IMG/VR virus record: IMGVR_UViG_3300046536_000069
Coordinates: 1-24,921 of that record
Direction: 5' to 3' (one strand)
Source: a virus
DNA: 24,921 bases
Below are positions 7,279 to 14,964 of this stretch, in pieces. The position numbers and the translations under genes are program-made. The first letter of the stretch is position 1. Each line of letters opens with the position of its first letter. The notes under the pieces were generated by a model. It did not search any database, was not told the DNA's origin, and saw only the letters and a program-made list of their open reading frames with translations.

Positions 7279-7724
7279 GTGAGCGGCGTGCCACCCTGAA
7301 TGCCAAGCCCGGAGGCGGCCATTGCCGCGCCTGCGGGGGCCGCCCCAGGCAGCGGCGGCACGATGCCCGGCAGTTTAGTGGCGACCAGCGCCACCGGCCC
7401 GTAGACCGTTTGCAGCGTCATGGCGGCCGTCCACGTGCGGGTGTTGGGATCGAACAGCGAGCCATAGCTGATGATCTCCACCACCCCCGTGGTGGTCTGC
7501 ACCCGGTCTTGCACCACCACGTCGCGGGTGGACTGGGTGCGTTCGCCCAGGACCTCGGTGTTCCACGGCGTGCCGTCGCTGGTGTCGTAGAACCATTCGC
7601 CGAGGTTGAGCCGCAGCCGGGTCAACACCGACTGTGCCACCGCCTCGGGCTGGTTGATCCAGAAATTGCCCAGGCCCTGGCCGAACGTCATGTCGCCATT
7701 GGCGTCCAGTCTGCGATAGCGCAT
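7194..7724 (-). CDS. gp25-like baseplate wedge protein with C-terminal extension
   Basis: A 176-aa protein. Residues 1-112 match the T4 gp25 / Mu gp46 wedge family: RRLDANGDMTFGQGLGNFW, EAVAQSVLTRLRLNLGEWFYD, then GTPWNTEVLG. The protein joins the wedge to the hub and starts sheath assembly. Family members are usually about 100-130 aa, so the last 60 residues are an extra tail: an Ala/Pro/Gly linker and the MVPADLTQ...AGSW peptide shared with the next gene. I chose the ATG at 7724, two bases after the spike gene's stop and preceded by GGGGA; a longer reading upstream overlaps the spike gene too far. Confidence 0.88.
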   Translation of the reverse strand: MRYRRLDANGDMTFGQGLGNFWINQPEAVAQSVLTRLRLNLGEWFYDTSDGTPWNTEVLGERTQSTRDVVVQDRVQTTTGVVEIISYGSLFDPNTRTWTAAMTLQTVYGPVALVATKLPGIVPPLPGAAPAGAAMAASGLGIQGGTPLTMVPADLTQGPRSDITDFEIQTLNAGSW

Positions 7725-7726
7725 GG

Positions 7727-8449
7727 TCAGGTCCCCGGCGTCGGAGTGGACGGCGAGCCGCTGTGCTTGAAGTGCTTCGACAGGGTGACGAAGCCCATAG
7801 TCTGCGATTGGGCGAACACCTCGGAATAACACTGAATATCGCCGGTCACGTGCAGCGACACGCAATCCAGCGTGATGACGCCCGGACAGCGGATGTTCAC
7901 TGCGCGGCCAGCGCCATCGAGTTCAATGTAGGTCTGGCCGTCGTCACTGCGGAGTTGCACGGTGTCAGCCGACGCCGTTGTCGCCACGCCAGCGTGAGTG
8001 GCAGCGCCACCACCCAGCACGTTCGGTTGGCTGCGGATGCCGACGAAGCACAGCGCGTCGTTGATATCATGCATCCGGTAGTCGTTCGGTTGCTGGGTGC
8101 CGCCGTGCTGATACCAATTGTCGATGCTGCGTTCGGTGAAGATCACCAGACATTCGTCGCCCGGCTTAATCGGAAACGTCAGGGTGTGGCCGCCCCCGGT
8201 CGGGAACATCACGGGCACATTTCTGATCGGTTGAATGGTCACCGGCTGTATGCTGCCATCGGTCATCTCGCGCAGCGCCTGCAAGCCGATCTGCACCGTG
8301 ACCGTCATGCTGGCCGGGTCATAGCTGACGATGTGGCCCGGCATCGCGGTATGGATTTGCGCCTGCCGTCCGTCCAGATGGGTCTGCATCGCCTCGATGT
8401 CGGTGGCGTAGTGCTGGCGGTATTCCAGCGGTCCAGCGGCTTCGCTCAT
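7727..8449 (-). CDS. Baseplate central spike protein (Gp138-type N-terminus)
   Basis: A 240-aa spike protein. Residues about 15-115 look like the Gp138 N-terminal OB-fold domain: AMPGHIVSYDPASMTVTVQIG, VPVMFPTGGG and FPIKPGDECLVIFTERSIDNW. The rest is a narrowing beta-rich needle (TVQLRSDDGQTYIELDGAG, then VNIRCPGVITLDCVSLHVTG), ending in HFKHSG and a Pro/Thr tail. Spike tips of this kind often carry a metal bound by closely spaced His; here the spacing is H-x2-H, so metal binding is only possible. The ATG at 8449 overlaps the plug gene's stop (ATGA); a start five codons upstream is less likely. It would sit at the tail tip and pierce the outer membrane. Confidence 0.88.
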   Translation of the reverse strand: MSEAAGPLEYRQHYATDIEAMQTHLDGRQAQIHTAMPGHIVSYDPASMTVTVQIGLQALREMTDGSIQPVTIQPIRNVPVMFPTGGGHTLTFPIKPGDECLVIFTERSIDNWYQHGGTQQPNDYRMHDINDALCFVGIRSQPNVLGGGAATHAGVATTASADTVQLRSDDGQTYIELDGAGRAVNIRCPGVITLDCVSLHVTGDIQCYSEVFAQSQTMGFVTLSKHFKHSGSPSTPTPGT

Positions 8450-8805
8450 GGTATGGTCACCCAAAATAGATGTGAACCGGAACCGAGGTTGTCGAACGAC
8501 GGAACCTCGTCGGGCAGACCGTCGGACACCACCGCAAGGTGGCCACCCAGCGCCAGATAGTCATACTGGCGTAACAGGTCCGCGCCGGTCACCAGCGGCA
8601 CGCCGCACAGGATGGCGTTGCCAAACTGGTCAGCCAGATCGAGCGTCCAGCCGCAGCCGCCCGCCATGGACGGCTCGGCGTCGCGATACTGGAACGTCAT
8701 CACATAGGACACCAGCGCGCCGGTCGGGTTGTTTTCCAGCGGCAGCGAGATGGTGAACCGCTGCGGCGTGCCCGATAGCGGGATTTCAAACGACTGCATG
8801 ATCAC
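8446..8805 (-). CDS. Baseplate plug family protein
   Basis: A 119-aa beta-rich protein: FEIPLSGTPQRFTISL, then YVMTFQYRD, WTLDLAD, GNAILCGVPLVTGADLL, LGGHLAVV and HLFWV near the end. It matches the pattern of the phage baseplate plug family described from cyanophage Pam3, a small protein closing the hub between Dit-like and spike parts. The gene order here (Dit-like, plug, spike, gp25) agrees with that. It starts with GTG at 8805 overlapping the stop of the gene before it (GTGA); an ATG two codons later is an alternative. Confidence 0.8.
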   Translation of the reverse strand: MIMQSFEIPLSGTPQRFTISLPLENNPTGALVSYVMTFQYRDAEPSMAGGCGWTLDLADQFGNAILCGVPLVTGADLLRQYDYLALGGHLAVVSDGLPDEVPSFDNLGSGSHLFWVTIP

Positions 8806-9551
8806 GCCCCGAAGAAAAAATCAGCGCCACGTTTTATGAACGAATTCGGATTGGGCGTGGGTGTCGCGCTCTTATCCGTCTGGTCGGTGGGTGATGCGGT
8901 TTTTTCCGGGTTGGACTGATTGGTTTGCGACGGCTGGGTGGTCGACGCGGTTTTGACGATGAACACTTCCTGCATGTGCACTTCGATGATCAGGGCGTAT
9001 TCCGTGGTCTTGTCGTTGCGCATCGACAGTTCGGTGATCACCATGTTCTTGTAAGGCCGTTTGCCGGTGGTCAGACTGAATGCAGCCAGCGGCGCCATGC
9101 CCTGGTCCCATGCCTCTTGATCAAATTGCAGCTTCACCAGTTTCTTATAGATGTCGTTGCAACGCTGCTCGGTCGCCGCCGATAACAGCCCCTGGCCAGC
9201 GCCCGCGAGGCCGCCGCCAATATCAGAGAACCCACCGCCCGATTGAAAACCCTGCACCGCCGCGCCGACGATGTTGGAATTAGAAAACCCGATCCGCATC
9301 ACCACCGTCGCGGGCAGCTTGTAGGCGTGGTCGTGGATCGGCGAACCGTCGGCGATCGGGTGCTGCGTCACGGTCAACCGGTCGCTGTGCTGTTCCTCAA
9401 TCGTCACGTCGGGAATGATCGCCCCGCCCTTGCTGCTACTGTCGCCGATCGAGCGTGGCGCGCGGAACCACGCGGGCATCAGGCCGGTGGCTTGCAGCGC
9501 CTGCTGTGCGATGCCGCCAACCGCCGAGATGCCAAGCAGTGCCCCGCTCAT
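8802..9551 (-). CDS. Dit-like baseplate protein
   Basis: A 249-aa protein. Residues about 45-195 fit a Dit-like phage tail protein N-terminal domain: VTIEEQHSDRLTVTQHPIADG and HAYKLPATVVMRIGFSNS at the front, then LTTGKRPYKNMVITELSM and YALIIEVHMQEVF. These proteins form the ring connecting the tail tube to the hub and baseplate. Between the halves lies a Gly-rich insert (about 102-120). The last 45 residues are Thr/Ser/Pro/Asn-rich and probably disordered, ending in FIKRGADFFFGA. It starts at the tape measure's stop (ATGA). Confidence 0.8.
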   Translation of the reverse strand: MSGALLGISAVGGIAQQALQATGLMPAWFRAPRSIGDSSSKGGAIIPDVTIEEQHSDRLTVTQHPIADGSPIHDHAYKLPATVVMRIGFSNSNIVGAAVQGFQSGGGFSDIGGGLAGAGQGLLSAATEQRCNDIYKKLVKLQFDQEAWDQGMAPLAAFSLTTGKRPYKNMVITELSMRNDKTTEYALIIEVHMQEVFIVKTASTTQPSQTNQSNPEKTASPTDQTDKSATPTPNPNSFIKRGADFFFGA

Positions 9552-11950
9552 GCCAGTAATTTCCCTGCGGTGAAGCGCGAATGGTGTTCATGGATGCGTA
9601 TCTGATGCTCGGCGACCTGTGCCCCCGCTGACGCGGGGCTGGGTGCCACGACCGAGATGTTGGTGTTGTTGTTCTGGATTATGCCGCTGTGTCGCTGCCC
9701 GGTAAGTGCGCGCCCCGCCCAGCCTGGACTGGTATCATCGGACCCAAGCGGCTGGTGCGACAGATGATGCCCCGCGCTGGAAATCCACGGCCGTTCGCCC
9801 TGCTCGTTGATCAGTGCCAGCGCGGCCTTGTGCTGGATGTCCCACGGCGCGTCGATGGCGCGGGGGTAGTGCTGCGTGTTGATGCCAGCGAGGTGCGCCG
9901 CGTGTAGCCACGTGCTGTCGATCATCTGGTAGAAGCCCGACGCGCTGCTTGCTGGGCTGCCCCCAGGCCCCGTCCGGTTATTGATGTTTTGGCCACCCGA
10001 CTCGCGTTGCTCGATCTGGCGTAGCCGCGCCTCTTGTTCTTCCGGTGACGCGCCCGGTGGCAACAGATCACCGTCGCCGCCACCGCCGCCGCCAGTTCTG
10101 CCGCCGCCGCCCAGGTCGCCCCGCTCGACGCCCATCTTCAGCGCCATCGCGTTGAGCGTGTCCAACAGATCGCTCAGCTTTTCGATGATGGCGTCGAGAT
10201 TAAAGCGCAACATATTGTAGAACGGGTCGCTGTTACCGCCCGCGTCGCTCGGGCCACCGATCCAGCCGGTGGATGCGGTCTGGTATCGCCCGCCGCCCCG
10301 CATGCCGAGGATCATGCCCTTGCCGGTGTCATCACCCGGGGTCGGCTCATCGTGCCGCCCTTCGCCCGGCGCCGGGCGTTTCAGATCAGGCAGCGTGAAC
10401 GGTTGATCGTCCTTGTAGCCCGGTTGCCATGGCAGCGGCTTGAAACCATGCGCCTGCCCGAACGTGACGCCGGATGGACCGAACCCTTCCTCCCGCATCA
10501 TCTGTCCGTAGTCCAGCGTCTTGCCGTCTTTGGTGAAGGTTGGATTTGGCGTGCCTTCACCTTGGATGGTGTAGCCGAGTTCTTTGGCGCGCTTTTCAAT
10601 AATCGCGTTGCCCTGCTTGCCGAACACCGCAACGTCAAGCAGTCCCAGCGCCGCCATGATCCCAACCCCAATCGGGTTGAGCATCAGGAAAGTGCCCATC
10701 GCCAACAGCCGCGTCATAATGCCGTCCAACGCGCCGCTGATCGCCAACAGACCGACAGCCGCAGTGGTAGACGCGAACATATCGAACAGCCCTTTGATGG
10801 GCATCACCTTGTCGACGTATTCGCTCATCGTCTTGTAGGCGGCGATGATCGGCTTCATGAAATTATCAATCGCGTCCCATTTGAAATAGCTGTGCTGTTC
10901 CTTACTGCCGGTCTCCTGATCCTTCTGCCAGTGCTGGTAATCGTCCAGCAACAGCAACAGTGCGGTGATGCCACCGAGTATCCAGAACAGCGGCGATCCC
11001 ATCAGCTTCAGCGCCGAGGGGAACAATAGCATTGCTTCCACCGCGTGCTGCACCACACCGGGCAGCTTGTCCCAGGTCTCCATGGCAAACGTGGCAATTT
11101 CCAGCATGAACTTGAAACCGCGCATGATGTCTTGCAGGAATTGCAGCGCGGCCGGTGCGTAGCTGATCAGATGATTGAGAAACCGCTGGATGGCGGGCAG
11201 CATGTCGATCAACAGCGCGTTGATCTTGTCCAGTTCCGGCAAGATCGCGTTGAACAGGCCAAGCCCAAATTGCTGGGTGAGGTTTTGAAAGAAAAACCCC
11301 ATCTGGCGGAACCGGTTCATCACCTCCACGGACTGCGTCGCGAACTGCTGTGGTCCGCTCTGCCAGTTCGCGCCCCATACCAGCCGCTGCATCAGGCCAG
11401 CCTGTTGCAGATTCTGTTCCAGCTTGCCGCTACTGGCCGCCAGCATGGTCTGCTCGTCAATGCCCATCATCTGGGCGCGGCGCAGCGTCAGCGCGTATTC
11501 CAAGGTGCCTTGCTGTGCCTGGGTGCCGCCATGGGCGCGGAAGTATTCACCAAGCTGGCGCATCCGCCCGACCGTGTCGGTGGCGGTGATGCCGAGTGCG
11601 TGCAGATAGCCCGTCGCAGCCGGTCCCATGCTGCGGGTCCAGGCGCCGAAGCGTTCAATGCCTGCCGTTGCCTGCTCGGCCGATTCGCCCAGGCCCGACA
11701 TGGCGTAGGCCAAGCCCTGAATATCGGCGACGCTGTCGCCCAGGCGTTGGCTCATCCAATAGAGTTTCTCGCCCGACTGCGCCATCATGTCGGCGATCTT
11801 CATCACCGCGAGGCCGAGGCCGGTCAGTTCACCCGCGACACCTGCCACCGAGGTGGCGGCACGCTTCATGGCATTGAAGAAAGTCTGCTGCGACGGTGCG
11901 TCGATGTTGTATTTGACTGAGATCAGAAATTCTTCAAGCGTCTGTGCCAT
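9548..11950 (-). CDS. Tape measure protein with lytic transglycosylase-like domain
   Basis: An 800-aa tape measure. The N-terminus and middle are long helical stretches, with hydrophobic segments near 315-335 (FWILGGITALLLLL) and 385-435 (LLAMGTFLMLNPIGVGIMAALGLLDVAVFG). A Gly-rich linker (about 605-630) leads to a lysozyme-like domain (about 637-730) with RESGGQN and, further on, GFYQMIDSTWLHAAH; Glu650 is the expected catalytic acid. The domain would open peptidoglycan during DNA entry. At roughly 0.15 nm per residue the tail would be about 100-120 nm. Its ATG overlaps the stop of the hub-like gene, and its place after the chaperone and tube genes is standard. Confidence 0.93.
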   Translation of the reverse strand: MAQTLEEFLISVKYNIDAPSQQTFFNAMKRAATSVAGVAGELTGLGLAVMKIADMMAQSGEKLYWMSQRLGDSVADIQGLAYAMSGLGESAEQATAGIERFGAWTRSMGPAATGYLHALGITATDTVGRMRQLGEYFRAHGGTQAQQGTLEYALTLRRAQMMGIDEQTMLAASSGKLEQNLQQAGLMQRLVWGANWQSGPQQFATQSVEVMNRFRQMGFFFQNLTQQFGLGLFNAILPELDKINALLIDMLPAIQRFLNHLISYAPAALQFLQDIMRGFKFMLEIATFAMETWDKLPGVVQHAVEAMLLFPSALKLMGSPLFWILGGITALLLLLDDYQHWQKDQETGSKEQHSYFKWDAIDNFMKPIIAAYKTMSEYVDKVMPIKGLFDMFASTTAAVGLLAISGALDGIMTRLLAMGTFLMLNPIGVGIMAALGLLDVAVFGKQGNAIIEKRAKELGYTIQGEGTPNPTFTKDGKTLDYGQMMREEGFGPSGVTFGQAHGFKPLPWQPGYKDDQPFTLPDLKRPAPGEGRHDEPTPGDDTGKGMILGMRGGGRYQTASTGWIGGPSDAGGNSDPFYNMLRFNLDAIIEKLSDLLDTLNAMALKMGVERGDLGGGGRTGGGGGGDGDLLPPGASPEEQEARLRQIEQRESGGQNINNRTGPGGSPASSASGFYQMIDSTWLHAAHLAGINTQHYPRAIDAPWDIQHKAALALINEQGERPWISSAGHHLSHQPLGSDDTSPGWAGRALTGQRHSGIIQNNNTNISVVAPSPASAGAQVAEHQIRIHEHHSRFTAGKLLA

Positions 11951-13104
11951 CAGGCGGCGCCCGCGCTGGTCGTCAGGCCGGGCACTTGGTCAACCTTCAG
12001 CGTGATGATGTGGGAATACCAGGGATTGCCCCGGTTCGCCCCTTGGTGGCGCACCGCGCCCACGGTGTAGGTGCCGTCGGCGTGGAAGTTGAATTCGGTC
12101 AGCGACAGCTTGTAGGCGTCCGCCACCAAAACAGATGTGTCGACGTTGGTGTATTTGGTGATCGCCTCGTCGGGTTTCTTATGCGCGGTCTTGTTGGCGA
12201 TCCTGATGCGTGTGCCTGGGGTGATGCGGGGGTTCAGCAGACACTGCACCTCGGCCGCGCCATCCAACGTCGTAGTCGGCACATCGATCAGTCCGGTCTT
12301 GCTGGTCAAAATCGGGATCGTCTCACTGCCGAGCGCCAGCGCTTCGCTATCCTTCAACAAATGCAGCCGCCCGTCGGTGTCGGTAAAGAAATGCGCTTTC
12401 TGGGTGCGCTCAATGTCGCGCATATAATCCGCCGCCATGCCAAACATCAGCTTGCCGCGTGGTGCCTTGGTGTTGGCGTCCTTCAGATCGGTCACCTGAC
12501 CAAGCGTGATGCCCCACGGCGCCAGCGCCGCCGCCACCGCCTGGATTTCGTCTTTCTTGGCGTAGCCCACCGGCAGCCACGTGTTGACGATGGCCGAACG
12601 TAGCGGGTCCTCAAACGTGCTGGCGAAAATTTCCACAAACGTGTCGGTCGCGTTCTGGCGACCGTGCTTGAAATAGTTGATCTGCCCCGCGAACAGATCG
12701 CCATACTGGTTGGATGGCTCCTGATAGCCAGCCTTGAGGTAGACCTTGGTCAGTTCCTTGTTCATCCGGCTGATGATGTTGTCGCCGACATTCCAAATCT
12801 TAATGCGGCCGGTCCACGGCACTTTGTAGCGATCTTGATTGATGGTGAACTCAAAATCCAACAGCGACAGGTCCATCGCCTTGTCGCCCTGTGGCGTGCC
12901 GACCGTCAGCTTCCATTTGCGCATCCATAGCTGTTCGCCTTGCTGCGTCTTGCCGTCGTTCGGTGAGCGCACCGAGGTGACATTGGACGGTGCGGTGATC
13001 GGCAGGCGCTTTGCGGTCACCTCAACGGGCGGCAGGGTGATGTCGGAACCGCCACCGCCGCCACCGCTGCCGCCGTCAACGCGTGGGGTGGTCGTGACGC
13101 TCAC
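11950..13104 (-). CDS. Baseplate hub-like protein (gp27/gpP type)
   Basis: A 384-aa protein. After a Gly-rich N-terminus (GGSGGGGGGSD at about 11-21), residues 60-365 have the layout of hub proteins such as Mu gpP and T4 gp27: FEFTINQDRYKVPWTGRIKIWN, YGDLFAGQINYFKHGR, VEIFAS, a helical region with YMRDIERTQKAHFFTDTDGR, then DGAAEVQCLLNPRITPGTRI. The last phrase is typical of the domain that contacts the tube. It would hold the spike. It starts with GTG overlapping the stop of the gene before it (GTGA). Unusually it stands before, not after, the tape measure. The family call rests on pattern only. Confidence 0.65.
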   Translation of the reverse strand: MSVTTTPRVDGGSGGGGGGSDITLPPVEVTAKRLPITAPSNVTSVRSPNDGKTQQGEQLWMRKWKLTVGTPQGDKAMDLSLLDFEFTINQDRYKVPWTGRIKIWNVGDNIISRMNKELTKVYLKAGYQEPSNQYGDLFAGQINYFKHGRQNATDTFVEIFASTFEDPLRSAIVNTWLPVGYAKKDEIQAVAAALAPWGITLGQVTDLKDANTKAPRGKLMFGMAADYMRDIERTQKAHFFTDTDGRLHLLKDSEALALGSETIPILTSKTGLIDVPTTTLDGAAEVQCLLNPRITPGTRIRIANKTAHKKPDEAITKYTNVDTSVLVADAYKLSLTEFNFHADGTYTVGAVRHQGANRGNPWYSHIITLKVDQVPGLTTSAGAA

Positions 13105-13286
13105 TTGCGCGCCCTTTCCTCGGCCGCCTGTTGCTGGCGCGCCTTGTTTTCCTCGCGCACCGCCAATGCGTCATTCGCCCAGGCGATGTGTTCCAGGCTC
13201 AGCGTGCCGTCGAGCAGGCTTTCCAGACGGCACAGACCGTTCAGCACGGGTGCCATCAGAAACCCTTCGTCGTTGGCCATGCTCAT
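13101..13286 (-). CDS. Tail assembly chaperone, second part (DUF6889-like)
   Basis: The second reading frame of the chaperone pair. The conserved part is residues 1-61 from the ATG at 13286 (MANDEGFLMAPVLNGLCRLE, then LSLEHIAWANDALAV), followed by a charged helix rich in Glu, Arg, Lys and Gln. It can be made in two ways. The ATG overlaps the stop of the first part (ATGA), allowing restart. Alternatively, a -1 slip at 13364-13358 would join residues 1-130 of the first part to 85 residues in this frame, giving about 215 aa. Frame-shifted chaperone pairs upstream of the tape measure are the rule in long-tailed phages; here both routes are open. No good ribosome site precedes 13286. Confidence 0.7.
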   Translation of the reverse strand: MSMANDEGFLMAPVLNGLCRLESLLDGTLSLEHIAWANDALAVREENKARQQQAAEERARK

Positions 13287-13747
13287 GAAACTGACATCGG
13301 CATCGCGAGCGGCGGCGAGTGCGGGATATTCCCGGCTCCCGGCGGCGACGCGGTAGCGAAAAAACCCCCCAGATTGTCCTGCACCACCTCCCAGCAAATC
13401 GTCATCAGATCGCCCAGGCTCAGGTCCTCGTATTGATCACGCGAACCACTGTGCATCGGCGGCCCGTATTGGCTGGTCCCATTGCCGCCCCCCTCGCGTC
13501 GGCGGGTCACACTCAGGCAGCGATCGACCAGCACATCCACCTCGTGTTTTTCCATCTTGGAGAACGCCTCGAAGAATGGAATCATAACGTGGATACGGCG
13601 CGTCACATCGTCCGCCGTTTCGCTTAACATGGCAGCGCGCGCCATGGGTCCGAACAACGGGCCGAGGCCGCGCAACAGATGCAACTGATCGCGCGCGTTC
13701 ATTCGCTCGGTGCGGTAGTGGTGCCCGCCGCTGTCAAATTCTGCCAT
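13283..13747 (-). CDS. Tail assembly chaperone, first part
   Basis: A 154-aa protein between the tube and tape measure, opening with GHHYRTERMNARDQLHLLRG, LGPLFGPMARAAML and a helical region FFEAFSKMEKHEVDVLVDRCL. This fits phage tail assembly chaperones, which coat the tape measure during tail building and are not in the final virion. Residues 131-154, after the candidate slip site, are a Pro/Ala/Ser-rich tail without obvious structure, as expected if the longer frame-shifted form carries the functional C-terminus. ATG at 13747, 3 bases after the tube gene's TAG. Confidence 0.82.
   Translation of the reverse strand: MAEFDSGGHHYRTERMNARDQLHLLRGLGPLFGPMARAAMLSETADDVTRRIHVMIPFFEAFSKMEKHEVDVLVDRCLSVTRRREGGGNGTSQYGPPMHSGSRDQYEDLSLGDLMTICWEVVQDNLGGFFATASPPGAGNIPHSPPLAMPMSVS
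13358..13364 (-). promoter_or_regulatory. Candidate -1 ribosomal frameshift heptamer
   Basis: On the minus strand the run GGGGGGTTTTTTCGC places T TTT TTC exactly in the zero frame of the first chaperone gene, matching the X XXY YYZ rule. A -1 slip moves reading into the frame of the second part, which stays open to its stop at 13101. A small hairpin (13322-13334, 5-bp stem) lies about 23 bases downstream, farther than the usual spacing, so the stimulator is uncertain. Confidence 0.6.
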
Positions 13748-13750
13748 GGG

Positions 13751-14203
13751 CTACACTCCCGCCGTGCCGTCGCCCAGGATTCCGTCGATCGATCCGGCGT
13801 GGAACGTCCATTCCTGGGTGCCGCCGTCTTTCGCGTAGTTGACGTTGGGCCAGCGGACGAAGGCGCATTGCCTGCAACTGATCTGATCGCCGCGCGCCGG
13901 ATCGGACACCACGATGGTGTTGTTGCCCCACAGCGCCGATGACACGCGTTGCAGATCGAGCATCACCGACAGCATTTGATTTGTCGGGCTGGTTTTCAGA
14001 AACCGCAGCGTCACGGTGCCGCCATTGCCAGCGTGCAACGAGTGCATCACGCTGCCATCGGCCCCAATTGTCATCGTGTTTTTATCTTCGGTCATGGCAA
14101 TGGAGATGCCTTCCTCGGAGTTACCCGAGCCATAGCCGAGTGAGAAGCTACCGCCGGGTCCGACGATGGACGCGGCCACGTCAATGAACGAATACGTGGT
14201 CAC
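13751..14203 (-). CDS. Tail tube protein (DUF3277 family)
   Basis: A 150-aa structural protein with the DUF3277 pattern: YSFIDVAASIVGPGGSFSLG, EGISIAMTEDKNTMTIGADG, then a basic LRFLKTSPTNQMLS, and near the end QEWTFHAGSIDGILGDG. Members form the inner tube of contractile tails. The start is GTG at 14203, made credible by a very strong AAGGAGG site 5 bases upstream (14209-14215), as expected for a protein needed in many copies. It lies downstream of the sheath with two small genes between. Confidence 0.92.
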   Translation of the reverse strand: MTTYSFIDVAASIVGPGGSFSLGYGSGNSEEGISIAMTEDKNTMTIGADGSVMHSLHAGNGGTVTLRFLKTSPTNQMLSVMLDLQRVSSALWGNNTIVVSDPARGDQISCRQCAFVRWPNVNYAKDGGTQEWTFHAGSIDGILGDGTAGV

Positions 14204-14208
14204 AACGA

Positions 14209-14215
14209 CCTCCTT
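14209..14215 (-). promoter_or_regulatory. Strong ribosome binding site deciding the GTG start of the tube gene
   Basis: AAGGAGG on the minus strand, 5 bases before GTG at 14203. It is among the strongest Shine-Dalgarno matches in the window, and no ATG is better placed. Confidence 0.85.
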
Positions 14216-14261
14216 TCAGGATTTCGCTTTGGGGCAGGCGTGGATTGTGGTGAGGGGCGCG

Positions 14262-14486
14262 CTAGTCGCGCGCGGGCGGCCGGGTGAGGCAGCTTTCGAT
14301 GATCTTGGTCAACATGGTGTTTCGCACTTCGGTGTTATGCGAGAACGTCCACGTTGCGACACCGAGGAAACAGATATTCAGCAGCACCAGCAATAAAAAT
14401 GCCGGTGGCAGCGCGCGGATCAGCTTGTCGCTGACATTGGCAATCAGACCGTGGCGACCGTTCCCGTTGGTGGGTTCGATCGCCAC
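14262..14486 (-). CDS. Small single-pass membrane protein (74 aa)
   Basis: A 74-aa protein with one transmembrane helix at about 28-48 (ALPPAFLLLVLLNICFLGVA), a basic, Gly/Asn-containing N-terminus and a polar C-terminal helix with TMLTKIIESC. Small proteins with the RALPPAFL...LN phrase followed by a short helix are familiar from phages of alphaproteobacteria, but no function is established to my knowledge. The start appears to be GTG at 14486 with a weak ribosome site, ten bases after the repeat protein's stop. A holin or spanin role is conceivable, but no endolysin gene is adjacent. Confidence 0.65.
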   Translation of the reverse strand: MAIEPTNGNGRHGLIANVSDKLIRALPPAFLLLVLLNICFLGVATWTFSHNTEVRNTMLTKIIESCLTRPPARD

Positions 14487-14496
14487 GGGACGTCAC

Positions 14497-14964
14497 TTAG
14501 CCCTTGGGTGCCGGTGCCGGTGGCAGCGGCGTGCCACCTTCCAGCGAGGGGTCAATCACCTTGCCGTGCCACTCCGTCTGACCGGGCAGATGCCACAGCA
14601 CGACCACCTTGTTGGCGATCTGCGCTGGCGGCGCGGGAAGCGGCGGCAGGCCGGGAGGCACCGGCAGACCGGCGTCCGGGTGCCCAGGTGCCCATGGCAG
14701 GCCCTGCTCTGGGCGGTCGGGGCGACCGCCTCCCCATGCATGGTCGGGGCGGCTGGGAAGCCCATGGTCCGGGTGGCCGGGATGGTAGATCGGACCGCCG
14801 CCGATGTGGTCGGGACGGCTGGGCAGTCCGTGGTCCGGGTGCCCGGGGTGATGGATCGGCCTATCGTAGCCGGGGTCGATCGCGCCCGGGCGATTGCCGA
14901 AGCCGGGGTCGATTGCGTCTCGATCATCGAGCAGTGTGATCATCGCGAAAACTGTTTTCGCCAT
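14497..14964 (-). CDS. Pro/Gly/His/Asp repeat protein (155 aa)
   Basis: A 155-aa low-complexity protein between sheath and tube genes. Residues 36-57 and 58-79 are two near-identical 22-residue units with HPGHPDHGLPSRPDH. Further weaker units follow (RPDRPEQGLP, GHPDAGLPVPPGLP). The C-terminal part (about 113-150) is ordinary protein: NKVVVLWHLPGQTEWHGKVI, then DPSLEGGTPLP. Proteins with many P-D-x-G-L-P units and a short folded end are seen in related phages, from memory; their role is unknown. A clear AAGGAG site (14974-14979) lies 9 bases before the ATG. The His-rich units could bind metal; that is speculation. Confidence 0.75.
   Translation of the reverse strand: MAKTVFAMITLLDDRDAIDPGFGNRPGAIDPGYDRPIHHPGHPDHGLPSRPDHIGGGPIYHPGHPDHGLPSRPDHAWGGGRPDRPEQGLPWAPGHPDAGLPVPPGLPPLPAPPAQIANKVVVLWHLPGQTEWHGKVIDPSLEGGTPLPPAPAPKG
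14728..14859 (-). repeat. Two tandem 66-base units coding 22-residue repeats
   Basis: Two adjacent 66-base units inside the Pro/Gly/His-rich gene encode units that each contain HPGHPDHGLPSRPDH and differ at only a few residues. Such in-frame tandem units can change copy number by slippage without breaking the frame. Confidence 0.8.

Noticed and set aside
7725-7865. Longer start for the gp25-like protein (47 extra codons)
   Set aside because: It would lie within the spike gene. The ATG at 7724 has a purine-rich site and matches the family's usual N-terminus.
11045-11920. Plus-strand open frame of 291 codons
   Set aside because: It is antisense to the tape measure and His/Leu/Arg-rich, with no ribosome site or motif.
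13287-13397. Start at 13397 for the second chaperone part
   Set aside because: This stretch is read only after a frameshift. The conserved region begins near 13286, and no ribosome site supports 13397 as a start.
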